Positions 1 to 11,848 of a stretch of 64,000 nucleotides of DNA are shown here, piece by piece. The translations under genes and the position numbers were made by a program. Under the pieces are notes generated by a model. The model was not told the origin of the DNA, did no database searches, and saw only the letters and a program-made list of their open reading frames with translations. Numbering within the stretch: the stretch's first letter is position 1; each line of letters starts with the position of its first letter. The DNA is from Hermatobates lingyangjiaoensis. Its lineage: Eukaryota; Arthropoda; Insecta; Hemiptera; Hermatobatidae. Where the stretch lies: the NCBI GenBank assembly GCA_026182355.1, contig JAPFBL010000002.1, forward strand, positions 1,984,001-2,048,000, given 5' to 3'.

Positions 1-121
1 ATTATTTTCTTTGTTTGTTTTGATTTGTAATCATATTTTATCAACCTTTCAGCCATTCGATGAGCAAAGCACAAGAGATCGGTGCTTTTTAAAGTGAGAC
101 TCTTTAGCCATATCTGGAATC
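1..121 (-). pseudogene. Continuation of the LINE relic left of the hAT insertion
   Basis: The frame RRDSRYG followed by a stop spans the empty hAT site once the transposon and one duplication copy are ignored. The rest of the stretch is probably the 3' untranslated part of the same relic. A tiny plus-strand exon-like segment (53-93, AG before, GTGAGA after) was considered and rejected. Confidence 0.5.
114..121. repeat. Left target-site duplication of the hAT element
   Basis: CTGGAATC, repeated exactly at 3627-3634 on the other side of the transposon. Confidence 0.92.
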
Positions 122-3100
122 CAGAGACGTGCGGTCAGGGGAGGCAGGGGAGGCCGTGCCTCACCTGCCATCATGGAAAGAAAGAAATGTAAAATGAAAA
201 AAAAATATTTTTTTATAATTATCAATTGATTTGTACTATAAGGTAATTTTCCATTTAACTTCACCATTTTTAGATTATTTTTTCTTCAAAATCGCCGAAT
301 TTTCACATTTACCGTTCAAATGCTGAGAAAATGCGCTACTGTCACAGGACAGGAATAATGACTTTTTGTTATGCTTTTGGTCAGAACTCCCTGGATTGGA
401 ATTGCGTAGGTGAGGTGGGGAACTGGGTGTATTTTGACGCCCAAAGGAGGTCGTAATCTCCTATATCAGCAATCTGGCGGCTGAGTTAGATTTAAAAGGG
501 TGCAGTGCTAGCCTTATATGGCCACCGTAATCCGACCCCACACCCAATTACAGCCGGCGTCCTTTGACACACTGAGCCTCCAAGTAAAATGACCCAAGAA
601 AACAATATCGCACAGATAACTAATAATCAGCGAATAACAAGGATACGCACTTGGGCAAGAACAGGGACGCACAGATCTTTACCCTTCCGAAGCACGAACC
701 AGACTCCCCCAAGTTTCCATAGTTAAGCTGATTTATATAATGAACAGCAACTATATGCGTGTAATGTGTTTCTTGTGCCAGCGCAATCATAAAACGGCTG
801 AAAAGAGGCACGGGGTGAGGCACGCACTGCTCCTGCCTCACGATAGGGGGCGCTAGTGAGCTCAGGGATTCTTCTTGCGATTTATTGGCTGCAGAATAAG
901 TGACAACAGGCGGGAGTTTACAGTTAGCAAGTCAAGTACAGTTATCGTTTTCTTCTCGCCTGGCCTTACTTTCAGAATGGATTACATTTCTAAATTGAAG
1001 GAATTTTCTAAATTGGATTTTCAATCGAAGCAGGAGGTAATACTTAAAGGACGACCAACGCCGGAGCTAAAAGGTTTGCTTCAGACTTCAGGACAGAAGA
1101 CCCGCTCTTTCCAAACGGAGTGGTACAAACGAAAAGGCTGGTTGTGTGGATGTCCAGCAAGAAACCGCCTTTTCTGCTTTTCCTGCCTCCTGTTCTCGAC
1201 TTGTGACAGTGTCTGGACTCAGATGGGATACTGTGACCTGAAGAATTTACAACGAAGCCTCGTTAAACACGAGCGGTCGACCACTCACATTCAAAGCCAG
1301 ATCGCGCTAAAAACGTTTGGGATGTCCAGGATTGACTTAGCTTTGGACGAACAGCGGAGACTCAACATCAGCATCCACAATGCCAAGGTAAAGGAGAACC
1401 GAGAGATTTTAAAAGATCTCATTAATGCCACCTGCTTCCTCGCCAAACAGCAGCTAGCATTTCGTGGAAATGATGAGCGTACAGGCTCTGTCAATCGTGG
1501 CAACTATGTTGAACTTTTACATGCTTTTGCTGAGAAAGATGACAGGCTAGCTAGACATTTGGAGACATCAACTGTATTTTCTGGCTTGTCAAATAGAATA
1601 CAGAACGATTTAATCGAAGCAGTCGGTGATGTCATTAGAAATGACATTAAAAAGGAGATCAGTGCGGCCCCATTTGTTGCTGTAGAAGTTGACGAAACGA
1701 CAGATGTTACAAACCATGCTCAGATTTCTGTCATATTGCGCTATGTGGCTAAAACGGAAACGGACTGTGAGGTGAAGGAGGCGTTTCTGGGCTTTGATGA
1801 TGTGAGTGAGGACAGACGCGCTCCTGCCATTGCTGAGTATGTCCTGGGAGTGTTGGAGAAGTATGACTGTGTTGAAAAGCTTGTAGCTCAGACTTATGAT
1901 GGGGCTGCCGTAATGGCATCAGAGCTTAATGGCGTGCAAGCCAAAATTAAAGAGAAAGTGCCCGAAGCCATGTTTACTCACTGTTACGCACACAAGCTGA
2001 ACTTGGTGCTATTGCATTCAGCAAAGTGCATGTCCGAGTGTCGCGTGTTTTTCAAAACAGCTGAGGGACTAGCATCATTCTTCAACAAATCCACAAAGCG
2101 CATTCACTTGCTGGATGATGTTGTCAAGCGCCGTTTACCCCGAGCAGCGCCTACAAGATGGAGCTCCAACTCGAGGCTGCTGCAGACAATAAGTATGCAC
2201 CACAGTGATCTGCGCGCGTTGTTCGAGATCATTTTAGAAAATCCAGACAGCTGGGATAACGACACACTGATGATGGCAGCAGGATACAGCCGGTGGTTGT
2301 CAAAAGCATCAACATGCTTTCTCCTTCTGGCATATGAGGACATTTTCAATGAAACTGACGCACTATTTGGAGTGCTGCAAAACAAAGTGATGGACATTGA
2401 CTATTGTCTTGCACGCATCCGCGACACTGTTGCAGCTCTCGAGCGCATGACACAGGAGTTTGACAGTTTCTATGTCCGATTTGACAACAAATGTTGCGCA
2501 CTTGGCCTGACAGAGAGCGGAGACAGACAGTTGATTAGAAATGAACGAAAACAACTGTTCTGCAACATTCTGGATAACATCAGCTGTCAAATGAAGGCTA
2601 GGTTTGATCATTTTGGCGAGCTAGCTTTCCTCGGTTTGGTGGACTGCGCAAAATTCAGGGACATGTCACAACATTTTGATGACACGAAACTGCAGAGCCT
2701 GTCAAAGTATGCCAAATTCTTCGACTTTGTGAAACTGAAGGCAGATCTCGTTGGACTGTATAGTTCACAAACGGTGAGGGATGAATGTAAATCTCCTGGA
2801 CAGCTTCTCAGCTTTCTGGCCCGGAACGATCTCATTCCAACTGTTCCTGAGGCGACAAAGTTGCTCCAGCTCGTGCTAACTGTTCCAGCTACTACAGCAT
2901 CGGTGGAGAGGTCATTCTCAGCACTTAAAAGACTCAAAACATACAGTCGCAACAGGACTGACCAAGGACGACTTTCTTCCCTGGCACTGATCTCCATCGA
3001 GACAGAGAGACTTTTAAAACTGAAGGAAGATAAGGAAGACTTCTACAATCAAGTCATCGCTGCTTTTGTCCAGAAGGAGCGACGCATGGACTTCGTTTAT

Positions 3101-3626
3101 AAGTAAATGTAAGACCATAATAACTTTTTTTTTTATTAAATGTGCTTTTTGTGCGCTACTGTTTGTATTTGTAAAGCATTTGTATGTGAATGACGATAGG
3201 AGGTTTTAAACATAACCAGTTAACTGCTGCCAATCAAATGGTGAATAAGTTGCTCTGGAGGGTTCATATTGTAGCGACCCAGTTAATGTTCTTATGATGA
3301 TAAGTGTTTTGTTGATAGTCGCAAGTGAGAGTGCATGGGTAGGGGAGGGGCAGGGATGTGAGTGTGTGTGTGTGTGCGCGCGAGTGAGGGAGAGACTGGC
3401 GCGGGTGACAGGAGTGGGAGATATATGTGAGTTCGGAGTTATTATTGTTAATGTTTTGGCGTGGTTACGGCCAACAGTAACCCATCCTGTTCAGCAAATA
3501 AAAGGTAGAGTACCGAAATGTTGCCTGATTATTTGTACACTACAATACAATATGCTACAATATGCTTGTAAATCTGACTGATGAAGTCAGTGCCTCACCA
3601 TCCATGAATCTCACCGCACGTCACTG
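122..3626 (+). mobile_element. Complete hAT-superfamily DNA transposon
   Basis: The 3505-bp element is bounded by a direct repeat of CTGGAATC at 114-121 and 3627-3634, the 8-bp target duplication expected of hAT elements. Its ends are short inverted repeats: CAGAGACGTGCGGT at the left, and the reverse complement of the right end reads CAGTGACGTGCGGT (13 of 14 identical). The interior carries one uninterrupted transposase frame and a short TG-rich run near 3360-3385 downstream of it. Intact ends, a perfect duplication and an intact gene together suggest recent insertion. It landed inside an older LINE relic whose reading frame resumes on the far side. Confidence 0.93.
977..3106 (+). CDS. hAT transposase (ZMYM1-like, DUF4371/hAT-C type)
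   Basis: A 709-codon intact transposase, which would cut and paste the surrounding element. I start it at the ATG at 977; the frame is open upstream as far as a TTG at 875 but has no earlier ATG. The N-terminus has a TTF-type/BED-like zinc-binding region (Cys57, Cys59, Cys67, Cys70, then a LVKHERSTTH stretch). The RNase H-like core shows VAVEVDETTD (Asp239) and QTYDGAAVMASE (Asp308), followed by THCYAHKLNLVLLHS. The C-terminus has the hAT dimerisation signature VPATTASVERSFSALKRLK, with Glu644 as candidate third catalytic residue. The family is often annotated in insects as zinc finger MYM-type protein 1-like. There is no stop or frameshift, unlike the LINE at 11.6-16.1 kb. Catalytic residues are assigned from family knowledge, not tested. 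Confidence 0.92.
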   Translation: MDYISKLKEFSKLDFQSKQEVILKGRPTPELKGLLQTSGQKTRSFQTEWYKRKGWLCGCPARNRLFCFSCLLFSTCDSVWTQMGYCDLKNLQRSLVKHERSTTHIQSQIALKTFGMSRIDLALDEQRRLNISIHNAKVKENREILKDLINATCFLAKQQLAFRGNDERTGSVNRGNYVELLHAFAEKDDRLARHLETSTVFSGLSNRIQNDLIEAVGDVIRNDIKKEISAAPFVAVEVDETTDVTNHAQISVILRYVAKTETDCEVKEAFLGFDDVSEDRRAPAIAEYVLGVLEKYDCVEKLVAQTYDGAAVMASELNGVQAKIKEKVPEAMFTHCYAHKLNLVLLHSAKCMSECRVFFKTAEGLASFFNKSTKRIHLLDDVVKRRLPRAAPTRWSSNSRLLQTISMHHSDLRALFEIILENPDSWDNDTLMMAAGYSRWLSKASTCFLLLAYEDIFNETDALFGVLQNKVMDIDYCLARIRDTVAALERMTQEFDSFYVRFDNKCCALGLTESGDRQLIRNERKQLFCNILDNISCQMKARFDHFGELAFLGLVDCAKFRDMSQHFDDTKLQSLSKYAKFFDFVKLKADLVGLYSSQTVRDECKSPGQLLSFLARNDLIPTVPEATKLLQLVLTVPATTASVERSFSALKRLKTYSRNRTDQGRLSSLALISIETERLLKLKEDKEDFYNQVIAAFVQKERRMDFVYK

Positions 3627-3634
3627 CTGGAATC
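3627..3634. repeat. Right target-site duplication of the hAT element
   Basis: CTGGAATC, exact copy of 114-121. Confidence 0.92.
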
Positions 3635-4230
3635 CCTCCTACAGAAGAGTTGTGTCGAGCCGCAGATGCGCCCAAGGTGGACCTCGCGCAGGCGGGTCCC
3701 TCGACACCGCCACTTGATCTGTACGTCCTTGCGCCTTCTTTCTTTTGCCGATTTAGAAAACAAAGGTCAAGAGATGTTTACTATTAAAAAGTCTTTTATA
3801 CATCTGATCTACTCATCTCCTTGTCACTATCTCCAACTCATACCTCTGTAGATCATAATCAGAGTACTGTTCTAAAAGATGTTCGATTGATTCGGGCCCT
3901 GTCACACAGGGACACATCAGGTCATCAATTCTTTTCAAACGATTGAGCTACAGCTTAAAATCCCCATGCCCTGTGAGAACCTAGCATATCCAGTGATTCA
4001 CCTCGATGTTTCTCATTCTTAATTGCAGTCCAACATCGGAGAAGAAACGGAATGTCTATATACCCGTTGTTCCTCTGGTTCAGCGCTCATTCCACAAATC
4101 TAAGGCCCATGGTTTCAATAACAATTCCCTTCGTTCTTCCTTATTTGCGCCAGACTTGTTCTAACTACCTTATATCTACTTCCTTCTTTATCCATTCATT
4201 AATGCTCCATTTGTACCTACAAAACCCAAT
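3635..4230 (-). pseudogene. 3' relic of a non-LTR retrotransposon (ORF2 C-terminus)
   Basis: Minus-strand translation, with stops and frameshifts, gives the C-terminal tail typical of LINE ORF2 proteins of the R1/Jockey group: NEWIKKEVDI, LRMRNIEVNHWIC, then VLTGHGDFKL (the conserved T/SGHGxF turn), DDLMCPC and ESIEHLLEQ, the usual Cys-rich end where functional copies have CPxC...E..HLL. After another frame change the peptide RLREVHLGRICGSTQLFC runs up to the hAET-interrupted point at 3635 and continues at 104-121 on the far side of the hAT transposon, ending at a stop (104-106). The relic is therefore older than the hAT insertion. Clade is uncertain because the reverse transcriptase core is absent. 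Confidence 0.75.
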
Positions 4231-4725
4231 CCCCTTATGTTATAATTTTTACCCTTTCAATATATCAGAATGACCTCCTTTCTCAAAATCAGAAACTATC
4301 TAATTGAGGTAATTATTATAATTACTTGAAGCCCGGTGTAAAATTTTCTTTTAGTAGCATTGATTCTGGTCACATATAGACCATATTTTTGATATTCATT
4401 TGTGTTAAACTGTTGAACATTTTGTCTGCCATAAAATTACTTCTATTTTTGATCAGGTACTTTGTACTGCAGATTGCAACTTTTTTAGAAAAATTTCAAA
4501 GAGGAGGAGGTTTAATAGCCTTTTCGTGCTGAATATATGACAGATCATTGCTTCTATCATCCACAGACAGGCTTGCCTTGAGTTTATTAATACTAATTTG
4601 GATATTTGGTTAAAACTTCAATTTCTACCAAAGATTGGTAGCCAGAAGACTCATCCCCGAAAACTGATTCTCATACCACTTTCTTTAAACAGTACAAATT
4701 AGCACTTAGACTATGAGAAAGCATA

Positions 4726-4726
<1 letters not shown>

Positions 4727-4772
<46 letters not shown>

Positions 4773-4781
4773 CCCTCTCTC
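4727..4781. repeat. (CT)n microsatellite
   Basis: About 55 bases of almost pure CT dinucleotides with CCCTC interruptions at both ends. Confidence 0.95.
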
Positions 4782-7700
4782 AAATACACTTCAAAAAGTC
4801 CTTAAAAGAGAACATTAAATTGAACAACACATTTGATGATGAAAAAATTATTTACACTTTGTAATATTTATTCAGCAATTATACACGAAATATAATGCTT
4901 ATCTAGCAATTACACAACATTAATCTCAGTAAAGTATTTATTGGCAAAAAAATTAATAACACTTTAAAATATGTATCTAATAATTAAACAGAAAAATAAT
5001 TAAACAAACAATGATTCATGATTTTATTCAGTAAGGACTTTTAAAAGCACTTTAAGTTTCAAGCGAGGTGTAAATTATCGTTGATTTAGGTTTAGTATTA
5101 TTCGTGGTGGTCTTAAAGCGGCAGGGCCAGGTGGGGCCCTGGTCCCCTACAACCATTTCAATGTAATAGAATATTCAAAGACCCAGTTGTCTGAGACCGA
5201 GTTTCCTTATTTATTTTTCTCCAGAACTCTTTTAATATTTTTTGATGCATAACTTAAATATTATGTCTTAATTACTGTTAAATAAAAATATATACATTTT
5301 ATTTGCCTTTATTAAGCCCTGTTATAACAGATCATGTTTTTTTCTACAATTTGAGACATTAATATTCAATGTGATTTTGAGATTGTTTCTCCTGCACCCA
5401 AAAGATATCATATTATATATTATAAAAGTCCGTCTTACCTCCTGAATCAGTATGGTCACTCAACCAGTTTCATATCAAGTAGGGCTGCTAATTGAAGAAT
5501 AAATAGGTATTATTCCCAGGATCTTAAAGATACACAACTTGGCTATGACAACGATTCACAAGGTAATACGGACTTTTAAAAAATATGATGTTTACTAAAC
5601 TTTGTGGTACTAACAATTTACTTGTTACTTGTTACTCGATGATTGAGGACCTCATCGAGATGACAAAGTCAGGCAGCGAAGAAGAAGAGGAGGTGGCAGC
5701 TGAGGAAGAGGAGGAAGAAGAAGAAGAGGAACGTGGTCTGAAGTTGGACAAAAATGTTTGTAGGTTAAAAGGGGCGGGCGACGATACTTGGCGGATTTTC
5801 CTACTTCGCGGGCGGTTCTTTTCCCCAAAAACCGCGAAGTGGGAGGTGACACTTATCTCTACATTACGAGATTTAGTCAATTTAATAATTTTAAAACAAA
5901 ATGTAACTTTTTACGCCTCAGGTACTTTTTGGCTATAAAGTACCGAAACAATAAGGATTTTTAATTAATCAAATGACTTCTAAACAAGTAAAATTCTTGT
6001 AGTCAGTAGTCAGTTCAAACAAGACTTGGATTCAACCAATCTGAGATATAAGATAGAGAAATCCTAAAGAATATTATAAATTTTAAAAAAGTATTCAAAT
6101 AATTTGAACCATGATGATATATGTTATCAACAACCCTAAGAAATAAACAATTGGTTCTGTTAAAATGTCAAAATTAATTAACAATTTAAAAGTTCTATCC
6201 CACAACAAATCGTGAAACCATTGATTAGTCCTTTCAGATTCGTAAATTCTAAAAGTTAACGCTATTAGTGCTTTTTGAAATCATAATTCCTATTAAAAAA
6301 GTTCAGTACAACTACAATCGAAAAGTACCAGCAGGTTAAGTTAACTCTTTAGAGCGTATGAGAAAATTGTGATTACAGTTGTAACGTAACAGACTTGTGA
6401 AATTAAATTCTGAAAATATAAACTTCCTGCTAGACTTTTAAGGATCATGTAATTGATAAGTGGAATAATAAATCTCCCAAATGATATCATTAAACAATGA
6501 CCTAGTTAAATGACAAAAAATCACTAAACCAATGGAAGGGGTAATGTTAATTGTAAGAGGCTTAAGCATCCTTTTAGCACGGTTGTCAAAGATAATTGGT
6601 GACCTGTTGGGCAACAGGTGATAACAGCTATGTCTGATAAGAATGCAAATCGATACAGCGAGTGCGCAGAGCATTATTGGTGATGCATACTCCTAGAACC
6701 AACCTGCCGCTTTACTCGCGAATATTCCTATTCATAAAATAAACAGGCAAACCATTAACTTACATCAACTACTATCTTAAAAAAACATATATCATGCTTT
6801 CCCAGCGAGAATAATTTATTTTCTCCATTCCTTTTTAAATATATCAGTAACCAAATTGCCAATTTGTTATCTTTCATCTATTCAAACAACAACAAGATTA
6901 AAACAACTATGTAAACCATGTATTTTGATTGAAAAAAGAGGTAAATGATTTTTGAAATAGAATAATAGGTTAAAAGTAACTTTTACCTCTATACGATGGC
7001 TGACCGATGTAGCAGAGAATCATTGTTGCATATATGGTTAGTGTGATAAGTACTATTGTCGAAAAAGAACGTGATCTTACTCGTATATCATTTCAAAATT
7101 AAGAAATGCAGCATTGTTTAATTAATAGTTTCATAATGATTTTGATAAATTAATAACAAATTAATTACATGCCTATTGAATGGATTACTTCTTTGAAGTT
7201 TCTGCTTAGTATGTAATGTAGAAATGAATAAATACTTCTTGATAACAAGATTAATGATAAATTAATCAATGATTTCATTGATCAATGAGTTTTCAATAAA
7301 TTAAGAAATATTTATTCAAATAAAAATTTAGTCGAAAAAACGTTTGAAATATATAAAGTTATTTTTACTTTACATTAGTAGTAATAATGGAATTCAATTC
7401 CAAGATTTCCTCATTTCCTTTTTGGTATTTTTTTGTGACTCTGATTGTGAGTAGTTGTTTGTGTTCCTAAAAGTATGAACATCGTTACAGAGCACAATGC
7501 TAACACGTCATTTGTTAGTAAAAATTGTTGCAAGTTATAACGAAGTATCCACCACTCAATGGGTACACGGGTCTTGTGTTTTTCCTTAATGATATCCGAT
7601 AGACTATATTCTGTTCAAGTTACAAAATCTACGAACTTTTTGCGCAAAAATGAAGGATAGGATAAATATCGCATCTTTTTTAATGTCAAAAAAGAAACAT

Positions 7701-8890
7701 TTTTTCCCTTTTATAAGTATTTATAAAACTCGAAAATGCTAAATTTCATATTCTTACTGTCTTAATACTGAATGATTAAAAAATCATACATTTATCATTG
7801 GAAGTATTATAGTTATACATAGGCAGTATAGTATTGAAAGGAATAAATTTTCACCATTCCGGATTGTTTACCTTTATTTAATCAAACATAAGACGTTTAA
7901 ATTAGTCAAATATGTTCTTTGTTGATGTTTTTAAAATGAACATTACACTTTTATAAATGAAGCAACTAGAGCTCTATTTTAACTACATATAAATTTGATG
8001 TCTTATAGTTCACCAGTAAAGTATTATTGGAGGAGATGACTTTAAGATAAATACCTTTTTCATACCCTCTAATAATTTCCAAATTTAATAACGAAAAGTT
8101 TTTAAAACAGTTTAGACACCTCTCAAACATTTGATTAAAGAAACAATTTGAATATACCAGAGAAGAAAGAAAACAATGAGTTTATTACCAGCTGAATATC
8201 GGCAAGGATAAACAGAGTCGGTAAGAAAACTTAGAAGGCTATCTCAGTGGACAACAAATAATGGAGAAAGAAAAAGCTAAGGAAGAAATAATATTATCAT
8301 TGTAAATAAGTTATCAAACCACGATCAAAGAGCTACTTGTAAGATATGTGTTGGAAAACAGAAGCCTCTCATGACACTGAGTACAATCAAAAGAAGTAAT
8401 GGGACATTTTAATAAAACTCTTGATAAGTCACTAGAGAAATTTATGGAAAAGCAGTGCTTAAAGATGACGAAGGTGAGGGCAACAACTTTCAGTAGATTA
8501 TAATTTTAATAAGGGAAGACATGGTGATGATAATCAATACCCTATTTGATTTACCATCATCCCCACAATCACAATCAACAGATATTATCAAACAAAGCAC
8601 CTAAGGAAGATGGTCTGAATACATCATACTGGTCAGAGCCTTTAATTTGTCCCTTCATTCTTTACGGCATTCGATTGACTAAGCACCTACTGGTGCTTGC
8701 GGGATGAGGAGTTCCCTAACATTCCGAGGCGTACAGAAACACGAATTATAAAGAAACAAGGAAAAAAAGTAGTAATGATATTTCTAAATTAGCCAAAAAA
8801 TTTTTAAGGATAAGGATAACATTTTCTAAAACTTTTAGAAAAACTTTTTATCAATAGAATCTTTTGATACCTAACCAACATGAAATTGTT
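4782..8890. other. Gene-poor AT-rich stretch, possibly within the 3' part of the IQCA1 locus
   Basis: No convincing gene. It holds an acidic simple repeat at 5680-5735 (GAA/GAG codons), a hairpin at about 5802-5842 (arms around CTACTTCGCGG and CCGCGAAGTGG), and a pair of 12-bp inverted words at 5114-5125 and 6703-6714. Short open frames here are of chance length and composition. I looked for minus-strand IQCA1 AAA-domain exons and saw none. Confidence 0.5.
5114..6714. mobile_element. Possible old DNA transposon defined only by matching termini
   Basis: TAAAGCGGCAGG at 5114-5125 has an exact reverse complement at 6703-6714. Both words are GC-rich in a very AT-rich background, so the match is suggestive. 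I found no clear target duplication and no transposase; the only long frame inside is an acidic simple repeat. Confidence 0.25.
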
Positions 8891-8899
8891 AAATAAACA

Positions 8900-9123
8900 T
8901 TACAAGGGGTCAGGGCAGCCTAGTGGCTTACGTGATTACCTCTGGAATGATAGATCCAGGGTTCAATACCCACTCTGGCTCTCGGTTTATTCAAGAGCAG
9001 AAGGTGAGAAAAACTGGCAACCTCGTTCCTCGGAGAGGATGTTAAACCGTCGGTTTCGAGTCTGCACCATATCAGGAACTCGTTAAAGATCCCTGCTCTA
9101 AATACACTTGAGTTTATTTCAGC
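8900..9123 (+). mobile_element. tRNA-derived SINE
   Basis: The segment carries both RNA polymerase III internal promoter boxes in tRNA order and spacing: an A-box-like GGGCAGCCTAGTGG near 8910 and a canonical B box GGTTCAATACC near 8960. A non-tRNA body follows and the segment ends in an A-rich tail. AAATAAACA occurs immediately before (8891-8899) and after (9124-9132), a plausible 9-bp target duplication. The tRNA-like part is not a functional tRNA: no cloverleaf with an anticodon could be drawn with confidence. No other copy was seen in this window. Confidence 0.75.
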
Positions 9124-9132
9124 AAATAAACA

Positions 9133-9785
9133 AAATTTAGAACGCCCTAAATGTTAATCAAAATTTTTGAAACTTACTGTTGATATGATCTTCTGATAGG
9201 TATGTTGACCCTAATAGAAATGATTATTTACAAAAAAACTCCTCATAATACTACAGATAGAAACTAATAAAAAAGTTTAAATTTATTGAATCATTTGAGA
9301 ATGGGTTTAAAATGAGTAGCCCTTTAGCGATGAACAACGAAAAAATAGCTAAACATCATTTATCATTCACTAAAAGAATGATATTCTTATATATACGAAG
9401 GACCATACATCTGACATTAAGATTTGTTAATGGATGCGATGTGTACCTAGATTACAACACTTTTGTTAGGCAACCATCCATCACTCTGGGAAACATAAAA
9501 CATATGGTTGATGTGCGTTTGCTTTAATAGTTTTAAAAATTAAATCTTCATATATATCATAGTAACTCATTAAAATATCTTAAAGTTTGTTTCACTAACC
9601 ATTTAAATAGCATTTTTTAACTATAACCTGTAGCATACCCACAAACTTTGTCTATACACCAATCTACACAAAGTCATCATAAAAATAGTCGAAATTGCCT
9701 TGGAAGATAAAAAAATGTAATTCCGTCAGAATCTCGACATCACATATTTTCAAGAAATCTGTACATTACTGCAATAAAGAAAAAA
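9133..9785. other. AT-rich spacer
   Basis: No gene, repeat or regulatory signal recognised between the SINE and the nested repeat cluster. Confidence 0.5.
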
Positions 9786-11633
9786 TCTGGAGTGGCCTAC
9801 ACTCTACTTTACTATAAGTAACTTAATATCAATTTTCTTGAGTACATAACACATAACGTCTCATTTAAGCATAACGAAAACATCTAAATGGGATATGATT
9901 ATTAGTCTTTCATTCCTGAGGTAGTACAGATAGTGATTGAAGGACATATCAATATATAAGCTTATTTTGGTACATCACACAGCGGATGCAAATAAATTCA
10001 TTAGTATAACTACAGCAGTAATAACATTTTTGAAAAACCAAAGTGAACATTTCTTGATAAGAAATATTCTCCTACAAGAGAACATGGCTTTTGTTCAAAT
10101 AGCCAGTGGATTTCTTACATCGTTTACTTGACATCCTTCTAAACTGAATATTAAAGTAAAATTTTCAAATTTAAAACAGGAAAATACCCTTATTTCTCCG
10201 AAAAACTTCATAAACATCGAAGAAAAAATGTTGTTTTAAGATGATTTATAATTAAAGATGTACGATAATTACATTTATTAATCTCTAAACGAAAGATTTC
10301 AATTTTCAATTATCTTTTACATTTTCTTACATTGTCTTTTATAGAATTATTATACTGGGAATGTTACGGCTTCTTAGTATTTGATAAGATCATTTTCCTT
10401 CCCCTTTAGCAAATAACATATATACAAATTTTTTCTGAGTGAGTGTTATCATTTTCCTGCACAATATTATTCCTCTTACATCTCATATACGTCAATAAAC
10501 AATTTAAACTGTTCCGTTATAAAATCAATTTTATCTCAGTGGATTCGCTCAAAAAATTTCTAAGTCAATGTAAACAATGAAAAAAAATATAAAAAATACG
10601 ACCAGTATAGCAGGTGATCTCTTAGTCTAAGATAAACAAACAGTTTTTATAGCGTTATTGCTCTTTTCCGTAATTGAAACTTCATGATTTTTACTTTACT
10701 ATAAGTAAAGTATAGTGATCGTGAAAAAATTCGATCTCGAGATTTTGACGGAATTACATGTTTTGAGGTCCCAGAAGTCGTTTTATGACGTTTTTACGAT
10801 GATGTCTGTGTGTGTGTGGGTGGGTTGGTGGGTGGGTGGGTGGGTGCGTGGGTGGGTGCGTGTGTTAGCATTGCTTGTTACCACGCTACGGTCCAGAATC
10901 TTTGATGGATCAAGTTGATATTTTACACAAAAATGGGCCTCAAAAGGAGGAAGATCCCTATTGTTTGGGAAGAATTATGCATGATGGGAAACTCACTTTT
11001 TTTGCCAAAAACCGTTTTTTTTAAAACATTTATTTCTCCTAAACTGATAACCCTAGAGTTTTGAAATTTTGACATTATCTTTGAGGTTTTAATTGCAACA
11101 AACGAAAAATATATTCAGAATTTTAAAACAACGGGAAATATTTTTTTTTCAATAAAATGTAAAAATTTTGACTTATAATGCAATCTCAAACCTTGTGAGA
11201 GCGATACAAGCCATACTGTTAGACAGATCACAATGAAACTATGCCTAAAAATAAAACATTATGTGGAGAATGAGTTGAGATATTTTTTTTAAAAATTACA
11301 TTCGCTAATGGGGCGTTACAGTACGATTTCTGTTTTCAGAAAATGTTTTTTTGACGCTAAACGGCTCATTAAAAAATAATGAAAATTTGACCAAAAATGG
11401 AACAAAAAGTTAGCAATTAATAAAAAAAAAATCATGAAGTTTCAATTACGGGAAAGAGCAATAACGATATAAAAACTCTTTGTTTATCCTAGACTAAGAG
11501 ATCACCTGCTATACTTGTCGAATTTGTTGTATTTTTTTACATTGTTTACATTGACTTAGAAATTTTTTGAGCGAACCCACTGAGATAAAATTGATTTTAT
11601 AAAGGGACAGTTTAAATTGTTTATTGAATTATA

Positions 11634-11639
11634 TGAGAT

Positions 11640-11645
<6 letters not shown>
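11634..11645. repeat. LINE target-site duplication, left copy
   Basis: TGAGATGTAAGA, identical to 16115-16126; sits next to the poly(A)/T end of the LINE. Confidence 0.9.
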
Positions 11646-11670
<25 letters not shown>

Positions 11671-11848
11671 CTATTACAACTACCCTTATTGGGGTAACAA
11701 GTAACAGCGATCCATGCTACATAAAGGTCGAATAAAGAGTGGAGAAACCACCCATTGGTAGTACTCCATATAGACTGTTAGGTTCACTTGTAACTAGTGA
11801 TCCTACATTTCACTTGACATCCTACTAGTGAACTTGACAGCCAACATT

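Noticed and set aside
53..93. 41-base exon-like segment on the plus strand (TTTCAG before, GTGAGA after)
   Set aside because: It lies within the 3' flank of the minus-strand LINE relic, whose reading continues across the hAT site; the splice-like ends are likely chance.
875..976. N-terminal extension of the hAT transposase
   Set aside because: It would start at TTG; the first ATG in frame is at 977 and begins a sensible N-terminus.
5585..5938. 117-codon acidic frame
   Set aside because: Its only feature is a GAA/GAG simple repeat; the rest is unremarkable and a hairpin crosses it.
8903..8980. Functional tRNA gene
   Set aside because: A and B boxes are present but no proper cloverleaf or anticodon arm; a tail and duplication make it a SINE.
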